A DNA stretch of 64,000 bases. It comes from Petunia secreta (lineage: Eukaryota; Streptophyta; Magnoliopsida; Solanales; Solanaceae). Positions 56,926 to 64,000 of the stretch are shown here, piece by piece (the stretch's first letter is position 1; each line of letters begins with the position of its first letter). Made by a program: the position numbers and the translations under genes. The notes under the pieces were generated by a model. The model did no database searches. It was not told the origin of the DNA and saw nothing but the letters and a program-made list of their open reading frames with translations. The stretch lies in contig JARKIP010000035.1 of NCBI GenBank assembly GCA_029990175.1, forward strand, positions 18,279,501 through 18,343,500, in the 5' to 3' direction.

Positions 56926-59010
56926 CTAGGCAAAGATCAAACAAACCGAAGTCAAAAGCAACCCGAAGGTAAAGGTAAATTAAATTCTTTGGTTTCTTTG
57001 GGTTTCAAGTATGGCGAAACTTACCCTTACTGCGTTGGAGGCCATGGTACTGTATAGCTGGCCAGAGGTAAACTCTTGCATGAGCCTGTCTTTGGTTGGC
57101 CCTAGCAAGGGTGTGAGCCTTAAAAGGTCCTCGGGGCTGCAACCTAGCAGATTTGAGGAGATTGGCACCTCAAGTTTCCGATAAGACCCCACCGAGGAAG
57201 AAATCCTCGCGGGTTCGGAGTGTGCTCTTACTGACCCGGTGCCGGCCTCTCCAACGAATGCAGCAGCACCCAACTCGGTGACTTTAGCCTTGCCCTTGGC
57301 TTTTTCCGCAGCAGAGGCGGATTCGAGTTCTTGGCCCTCAAGATCGATAACATCAACTTCTCTTTGAATCCAAGCCTCGGCAGCTTCGTCCTCGGGCTCG
57401 TCCACCAATCCTCGGCGCCTGCCAGCTGCCGCTTCGGGCTGGCGAGGAATCTCCACCTCGGTACGAGGGGTCACCGAGCGGGATGGCTTTTTAGAGGTAG
57501 CCCTCTTCCGCTTCACGCCTGCGATCAAGGAAAAAGTTTTTGAGCAAGAAAACGGAAAAGGAATGATGATTCACGACATGGACCGAGGAGAAATGTTACC
57601 TTTGGAAGTCCCTTGATCGGGGGCTCCCTTGGAAGCCTTCAATCCCTTGTATTCTTCCGCCGCCGCAGCCAGATCATCATCTGACTCGGTCTCTTCTCCA
57701 TCTTTCTTTTTCTCCTCCTCCTTCTTCTTGCTCTTCTTAGTATTGGCGGCACGATTTGGAAAACCTAGCACCGAGGGAAGAAAGCTCAGAAAAACAAAAT
57801 CAGAATCCAAAGTGACCCACCTATCAAAGCTTCATTCAAAACTCACCGTGCCTCTTGCACTGCCAGCCCAGCTCGGCGGCCATCTTCATCCACGTCCTCT
57901 CGGGGCGTTTGAGAGCCCCGGTCATTGCTTTGACCCATGCAGTCAAACCTGCCGGGGGCACGATGTCCACCTTGTTGGCTGAAGAGACAATGGAGAGACG
58001 AGGTCAGTAAAGTATAGATAGCCACCAAGGAGTAAAATGTAAGAAGAAAGGAACTTACGTGTATTATTCCACCGTTCGGGGAAATTGGGTTCGGTGGATA
58101 GAACCTTAGTCTCCAGCAAGATGTATCGCTCGCTCCAGCCTCGGTCTCCGTGGTCCTCACTCTTGTGGACGAGGGCAAACTTGCCTCGGTTGTTGAGCGC
58201 CACCACCCCGGCTTTGTGGAAGTAAGGGTAGTAAAGATAAATAAGGTGTTGCAGAGTGAAGTCAAACTTTGCCTCCTTGCTCAACCAAGCCATGCATTGG
58301 ACGACCCTCCAGACACCGGGGCCAAGTTGGGCCAGACACAAATTGTATGCCCGGCAGAAATCATCGATGACTTTGTGGACCGAGAGAGAGAAGCCGAGGG
58401 TGAAGGGGTAAGTATAAGCAAAAGACATACCCTCGATGTTGTGACACACCCTACTAGCTGGATCGGGGACGATAACCTTGACCTCGGGCCTGAATCGACA
58501 CTCCCTCCGAATCCGCTCAATGTGAGCTTGAGTTATGAGGGTCGGGGTGGTGTTCACAGGGACATTCCTATTTTTCCCCTCTTGATCAGCCGTCTGGGAT
58601 TGTAGTTTTAGGTCTTTGGAATTGTCGAAGCGGGAAGGGATTATCTGGTGAGGCTCGAGTTCTTGCTCGAGGGGAATCGCAGGGCCCGAAGATCCCTCCT
58701 CGGTAACAATCCCTTTGTCTCCACCGCCCGCGGCATTGTCGCCCTCGGCGCCTTCTTCCCCATGTACAACATCATCTTCCTCCAAGCCGACGTCCTCGTC
58801 TCCAGCGGCTATGTCATGCCTAGCTCTCTGCCTCCGCCGCCCAGAGGCGCCGACGTCGGAGGTCACTTCCTCACCGCCCTCCGCCTCTACCATTTGAAGC
58901 GGCGGCACGGTGGTAACGAACTCACCACTAGCGATGATGGCAGCAAACTGATCGGCTCTGGCTCTCTCGCCAGAGTCACTAGAATCTTGTCTAGAAATTG
59001 TTGCAGACAT
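56215..59010 (-). CDS. Intact spliced antisense gene of Tat-2 (817 aa, five exons)
   Basis: Exons are 59010-58059, 57978-57847, 57764-57600, 57518-57025 and 56925-56215 (952, 132, 165, 494 and 711 nt, total 2454, in frame to the stop at 56215-56217). The four introns are 80, 82, 81 and 99 bp, all GT-AG; the last donor could also be 6 bp earlier without changing frame. Residues 160-315 (RFRPEVKVIVPDP, GVWRVVQCMAWLSKEAKFDF, ERYILLETKVLS) resemble the plant domain called putative gypsy-type transposon (PF04195). Then come basic KKSKKKEE runs, a long coiled coil (about residues 590-770) and an acidic tail GDEEEEEDEDAEGG. The function is unknown. No stop or frameshift is present, unlike the sense genes of the same element. 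Confidence 0.85.
57025..57518 (-). CDS. Tat-2 antisense gene exon 4
   Basis: The acceptor is gatcgcag|GCGTG and the donor TAAGG|GTAAGT (or GCA|GTAAGG). It encodes basic KRKRATSKKPSRS, an acidic middle and LLRLTPLLGPTKDRLMQEF. Confidence 0.8.
57600..57764 (-). CDS. Tat-2 antisense gene exon 3
   Basis: The acceptor is ggtgctag|GTTTTCC and the donor CCAAAG|GTAACA. It encodes a lysine/glutamate-rich segment (NTKKSKKKEEEKKKDGEE) that may be a nuclear localisation signal. Confidence 0.8.
57847..57978 (-). CDS. Tat-2 antisense gene exon 2
   Basis: The acceptor is tctcttcag|CC, with a branch-like actgac upstream. It encodes NKVDIVPPAGLTAWVKAM to QCKRHG. The donor is CACG|GTGAGT. Its LTAWV core is shared with the Tat-1 copy. 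Confidence 0.82.
58059..59010 (-). CDS. Tat-2 antisense gene exon 1
   Basis: It starts at ATG 59008-59010 and encodes residues 1-317, with an acidic low-complexity N-terminus and the PF04195-like domain. The donor is TACAC|GTAAGT, phase 1. Confidence 0.82.
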
Positions 59011-59138
59011 GGTGGTAGAACTAGAAGTTGAGTTTTTGTCACGAAATCGGAAACTTGGAAAGGTTTTGAGAGTGTTATTTGATTTTGCACTGTTGATCGT
59101 TCAAAGAGAAGTGAGGAAAATGTTCAGTGAAACACCCC

Positions 59139-59145
59139 TTTTATA
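59139..59145 (-). promoter_or_regulatory. Candidate TATA box of the antisense gene
   Basis: The minus strand reads CCTATAAAAGGGG around TATAAAA, about 130 bp upstream of the antisense ATG and 250 bp inside the 3' LTR edge. The spacing would give a 5' leader of about 100 nt. Confidence 0.55.
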
Positions 59146-59377
59146 GGTGTGGGAGACGAGGGGAAAATGACGTCAGCGTCATCATTGTAACGTTGGGAGA
59201 AGCGAAGACTACGGCGCGGAAGTTCAAAGGACCGATGGATGAACGCCACGTGTCCACGAGAAGTGACCTGATGGGACGCGAACCGTTGACAAGTTTTGAA
59301 ACGCTTGGATAAGATCGAGCCACGTCACTTTCCCGCTAAGACTTCATTCCACTCCTCGGTCACCTCGGCAGTCAACC

Positions 59378-59391
59378 GAGGAGTGGGGGGA
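59378..59391 (+). other. Polypurine tract of Tat-2
   Basis: gaggagtgggggga is followed by ctatc and the 3' LTR. Confidence 0.75.
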
Positions 59392-59396
59392 CTATC

Positions 59397-59955
59397 TGTA
59401 TTGGGTAAAAATCGATCCGCGGTGATCCGCCCCGGTCATGTAAATCTTAAACGACCGAACACGTCACGACTAAACAACTGCCGAAGCGATTGAGCAAGTC
59501 GCCGAGGCCTTGAAACCAAAGATGCGTCACCGAAGGCGAGCCGCGAGCTGAGCTTCGGTGACCATCACCTCGGTCAAGCAACAGGGCCAAGCCACCGAGG
59601 TCGTCAACTCTCACCTCGGTGGACCCCCCTCGGTTCAAGCGGCTTTGCAGCCCACTACCTCACCCCACTAACTCAGCCACTTCACACTAGGATCGTGGGA
59701 CAACATGGTAGCAGATAGTGGAGATCCTGGGCAAGGCTTATGCCTATAAATAGTAGCTCATTTTATGTAACGATCATCCAGAAAGATATACTGAAACTCT
59801 GCCCAAATTTGTACTGAACATCCATATATTGAAATCAAGTTACTTTTACGCATTTACGTCTATTTTGTGCCTTTATTCAAACTTTGATATAAAGATCTGC
59901 TTATATTCGAATCCAAATTCGATTTGTGTACCTAAAACTGATTTAGGCTCATACA
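59397..59955 (+). repeat. 3' LTR of Tat-2
   Basis: It is 559 bp, tgtattggg to ctcataca, followed by agctg (59956-59960). Confidence 0.92.
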
Positions 59956-59960
59956 AGCTG

Positions 59961-62847
59961 TCTTCAAATATGATTGTCAAGTGTCATATCTTTATTTGTA
60001 TGGGCTATTAATTATCAGTGATTCTAGCAAAGTACTTGGGACATGGTCATTGTAGATTTGAGTTAAGAGAAAGAAGAGTAAGTTTATAGGCAAGAAGATA
60101 CAGTAAATGATATAGCTTGCTCAATGACTGCTTATCTGTTTCGTTTTAGATGAAGTGTCACGTATATGTATCTTAAGTAGACTTAGCTATGTATGCTTCC
60201 TTAGCATCGCCATCACATAAATTTATTCTTTTTTCCATATTTTCCTTCTTTAATCCATTTGTTAGTGTATTGAATTCAACATGATGCCATTGCTTAATTT
60301 TACATACTTGAGATGTAAGTACTTTATGTTCTATTTTTCTTTTGTGTAGTGGATTAGACTTTGGACTAATAAGAGGTCTAGTATGTTTTTTCAACGGTAG
60401 TTAGAATTGATATGTTCTACTGCTACCTTATTTTTTTTAGGGATACGTTCTATTACTACTACTACTACGTCAATTCTAGTTTGCTTATAGAAAGTTGATA
60501 TTTTCTTACTTTCTTTTGTTTAATTCTTCTCAATCTTTAACTTCTTATAAACTGTTACTCAGGATAGTTCACTCTCTAACCCGTTTTTTATTTGATGAAC
60601 TACTGCATAGCTTGATTGCGTCATCTAACAGGTTCTGACCTATTTATGTAGGTTTAAAAAGAATGAAGGTTGCCAAACTGAAACATCATAAATTTGGTGG
60701 ACCTTCAAATTGAATGCATTAGTATTTGTCTATATTAAGTTGTGTATATGTAAATATAGTTAAATCCTTTGATAGAACTAGAGAAAGTATGTTATTTAGC
60801 AAACACCAAAAATTAATTGACATATATTTTGTAAACTTTTGGATATATTGTAAGACTTCTTCCATTTTTGTACAAAATGAATTATCATATATCAAAGATT
60901 CAATCATATTTTCTACTCTCTTCTACCGGATGGATTTGATTGTAATCAGAATTATTTGCTAATAATAAGATGTAATTAGTATGCTTTGGTAAAGGGCAAA
61001 GCTCATCAAATGTTCCCTGACAACTAAAGTTCCCATGTAACGTTATGTTGCAAATTTTGCTAAAAATTATGTAGTTTTGTGCTCCAACCAATCAATTGCT
61101 AAAATAGAATTTTACAATGTTGGGCCCGTATTGACCACAGGCACGTGCAAAACATATCTAGTATATACTAGAAGAGCCCACGGGCCAATAGTACACGTTC
61201 TCTTTATATGAATTGTATTCAATAAATAGTTAATTGAGCAGTGCTTATTTCTTTTTCTTTTTCTTTTTTTTTTAAAAAAAAAGATAGATCCTCAAATTAT
61301 ATACAAATAGATATGGCTATATCTTTCAAACAATTGTAAGGTCATCTCTCTTGCCAAGAGTTTATGCATTTGTAATCTCAGCTCTTTTTAAGCATTGATG
61401 GAAATAACCATCAAACGGACAATCATTCATAATTTTGTTCATATGCACATTTAAGGAAAGTGACAACATTAAGATTTAGAACAACCCACATAGAAATGCA
61501 TTATTCAACACCGAGGAGGAATAACCTCATGATCCATACAAGTAAAAGATGGTGTTCATCTAAGAACGAAGAATAAACTCATAATTCATCTGACTCAAAT
61601 GTAGTAACCGACAACGAAGCAGAGGAAATGACAAGGCGAAGCTTTGATGCATGGTCAACAAGGTTCAGAGCTGATGTGGTTCACTCCTTCCAAATAGTCC
61701 TCTTACAGCTTCGATGAACGGTCAACAACATTCAGAGCTAATGTGGTTCACTCCTTCCAAATAATCCTCTTACAGCAACTTCTTAAAATTTTCAATCTTG
61801 CTAATAGCATAACAAATTGCAGAAAAGCACTCACAGTAATATACTTAGCCAAGCTGAGACTATCAACAAAAATAGGATTAATATTAATAACAACTTTCAC
61901 AAGTCAAAAGATAATTACGATTGTGGAAATAAACTAATGAAGTTATTATACCAATGGATATGCTGAGTACCACTCTTTGTCCACCCAAGAAGCAAGACGT
62001 GATGCGCAGTGCTGAAAGAGAGCAATTTCACAGACCGCTCAGCTTAACAAATTAATGAGAAAATTTAGGCTAACTTCACTGATGTATCCAGTCAGAAAAG
62101 GAATTTCTGGAAATATAATATTCACATCACGCAAAATATAGTTTATTACCAATCCAGAAAATTAACTCTTAACCCTGCACTGTCTCAAATGTGATCTATT
62201 TGTTTTTTTAAGAAGGTAACATACAGGTAATCTAATTGTTCATTTAAAGCTTTTACACCCTGTCATTACGCTCCCCTTAAAAAGTTAATGATTCACACCT
62301 TAACACTCTTCCATTGTTCCTATGTCTCTGAGTCTCTCTTAAGCTTAACATCCAAAATTTAACATCTACAATTTTTTCCTTTTTTTTCTCTTCAAAAACA
62401 TAGAGAAGAGACCATGTTTTGGCTACCACTACTGCTACTGGATTATAAATTTCAATTCCATCTTAAATATACGATATAGAAAAATATTAGTTCTTTCAAA
62501 AGTTCAACGTTTTTCTTTTCAGCTCACTCCAGTTTGATGCTTCAGCTTTATCATTTACCCCGACTCTAGACTTCTTGAAAATTCGAAACGGCACACCCCA
62601 CCAAAGGCATCTCATCATCTGTGCGAGAATCCGTCTCGTCTACAAAGGTTCACAAGGCTCCATGTGTTATAAATCCTATTCAAAGATGTAATCTAACATC
62701 TAAGCTTTCTTATAGCAACAAATTCTTTGCTAAATTCACTAAGTATTTCATTTGCTGCAGTAATTACCATATAAACAGGAAAGTTTCCGTAATACTCAGG
62801 AAAATACTCTTTAAAAATAAAAAACTTATAAAAGTTAAATGTCTTTT
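59961..62847. other. Region with no recognised gene
   Basis: AT-rich intergenic sequence. It holds a short palindrome ctagtatatactag (about 61158-61171), poly-A/T runs near 61255-61285 and 62370-62390, and a 67-bp tandem duplication (61641-61774). No reading frame carries a domain I recognise. Confidence 0.6.
61641..61774. repeat. 67-bp tandem duplication
   Basis: The two units start at 61641 and 61708 (gctttgatgcatggtcaac and gcttcgatgaacggtcaac). Each ends with tcctcttaca. Confidence 0.88.
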
Positions 62848-64000
62848 TGAAACGACCTCGGTCAGTCATTTCGGAAGTTAGGACTCCGATTGGCGTGCCA
62901 AAAATTTTAAAATATTCGTAAGGACCATTAGGATCTGTCTGTAAAATTTGAGTTAAATCAGACCTCGTTTGGTACGTATCAGAAGAAGATTTCAGTTTTT
63001 ATTGTCGATAAATATTAAAAAGAGGGTTTCGAGCTCAATTTTGGCGAATGAACTCTGATCCGAAATCCAAAGCGCCGTTGGGTTCGTATGATTATTTATG
63101 ACTTTTGTGAACTTTCGAAAATAAATTTCAAGGTTGTTCGGCTAGTTTCCGCTAAAATACCGAAAGTTAAATAATTTGACTTTTTTTCCTTTTAATTAAC
63201 ATATTGAGTTTCGAGAGTCCGATTTGAGATCCGCCTTAGCAAGTATGTTACATATATTTTGTATAACTGGTATGCAAAAGTTGGAATTATTTCGAGTATC
63301 ATAGGGTACCGTTTTAATTTTCGAAAAGAAAAAAATTATAAAAGAAAATAAAAGAAATAAAACAAAAGAAAAATGAAAAAGGAAAGCACAAAAGAATATG
63401 GTGGTGGCTGACTCATTAGCTTATTAAAGCTAAGAAAGGAACAGATCAACAACGAGAAACAGAGAAACAAAACAGAAAACGAAGAAGAAGACGGAGAAGG
63501 AAAAAATGCCAGAAAATGCGAAAAGAGCCGGAGAAAAATAGTATTTTCACCCCGAAAGATTCAGGTAATGATCTTAATGAATTATTTGAGTTTATTACGT
63601 GTGTTTGAATATATTTTACCGGTAAATTTTGGAATATTAGACATCATTTTAAAAAGTTCAATTAATAGTTTAAAGGATTAATTGGACCCTGATAGTGAAA
63701 TTTATTATGTATTTGTACTCAGTAAGTTATTGGCAACATATAAATATAATTTATTTAGGTTTGGTTATGTGACCTTAAACCCTGTACATAGGCCTGACCT
63801 GCGTATTGCGTATGCGAATAGGGTATCAAGTTCCTAACCAGATTGTTTTAAGATGTGAGGAATGAAGACTGTAGCCTTATATGATATATTTTTCTGCTTA
63901 TTGAACAGAGTGGGATCGTTTGGCAATGAATCCAAAAGGATAAAGCGGTTGTTGAGTAGCACTGTTAACTTTGGAACGAGGTAAGTGTTTATATCCATTT
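62848..64000 (+). mobile_element. 5' portion of the 2.6-kb chromovirus-type LTR, plus strand
   Basis: It begins TGAAACGACCTCGG and is the inverted counterpart of about 2950-4078 (for example ctgcgtattgcgtatgcgaatagggtatc against its complement at 3128-3155). It leaves the window, so whether it is a solo LTR or part of a full element is unknown. Confidence 0.85.

Larger units (their letters stand above)
39932..59955 (+). mobile_element. Ty3-gypsy Tat-lineage element (Tat-2) with nested chromovirus
   Basis: LTRs are at 39932-40489 and 59397-59955 (about 9 substitutions and one indel, 1.6 percent by hand). The target duplication is agttg/agctg with one difference. The element has a Tat-type primer-binding site, gag-protease, RT, archaeal-type RNase H and integrase on the plus strand, and a spliced antisense gene between integrase and the 3' LTR. 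An extra reading frame in that position, including antisense ones, is known for the Tat lineage. A 9378-bp chromovirus interrupts integrase. Without it the element is about 10.6 kb. Confidence 0.92.

Noticed and set aside
58150..59031. Plus-strand frames opposite the Tat-2 antisense gene
   Set aside because: They are shadow frames of exon 1. The minus-strand frame has splice sites, a homologous domain and a TATA box; the plus-strand frames have none.
61150..61200. ctagtatatactag palindrome as a possible Helitron end
   Set aside because: There is no clear TC start, terminal hairpin plus CTRR end or partner, so the evidence is too weak.

Overview
This is nuclear DNA of a higher plant. The window holds one spliced plant gene with canonical GT-AG introns, buried in LTR retrotransposons of typical plant lineages (Ty1-copia, a SIRE-like copia, Ty3-gypsy Tat and Tekay-type chromoviruses). 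The style of the LTR families suggests a eudicot, possibly Solanaceae. That taxonomic guess is recall only and cannot be proven from the window.

Layout. 1-493 looks like the end of a CACTA DNA transposon. 494-4078 is the primer-binding end and a 2.6 kb LTR of a minus-strand chromovirus-like element. 4875-31988 (minus strand) is a five-exon short-chain dehydrogenase/reductase (SDR) gene whose reading frame (246 codons plus stop) joins without a break across 27 kb. Intron 3 holds copia element 1 (5612-10758). Intron 2 (18.7 kb) holds copia element 3 (11183-23273), with copia element 2 nested inside it (12874-17696), an internally deleted SIRE-like copia (23760-29000) and a LINE relic. A truncated copia remnant (32110-34010) lies directly upstream of the SDR start codon, with its LTR pointing into the gene.

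34613-34967 is a fragment of the same chromovirus LTR, fused to a 5'-truncated Tat gypsy element (34968-39452). A second Tat element (39932-59955, TSD agttg/agctg) follows. It is split inside its integrase by a nested Tekay-type chromovirus (45600-54977, perfect TSD cggag). 59961-62847 has no gene I can recognise. 62848-64000 is the start of another copy of the 2.6 kb chromovirus LTR, inverted relative to the copy at 1465-4078.

The most notable feature is on the antisense strand of the second Tat element. An intact five-exon, four-intron, 817-codon reading frame (56215-59010, minus) has its own candidate TATA box (59139-59145), while the sense gag-pol of the same element is broken by stops, frameshifts and the nested insertion. 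The other, divergent Tat fragment carries a decayed homologue with two of the introns at the same positions and phases. Other notable items are a tandem array of seven hairpin-forming units in copia element 3, a tRNA-like sequence with intact A and B boxes inside the first Tat fragment, and a nested chromovirus with nearly identical LTRs around a long-dead coding region. All boundaries, splice sites and difference counts were read by eye.
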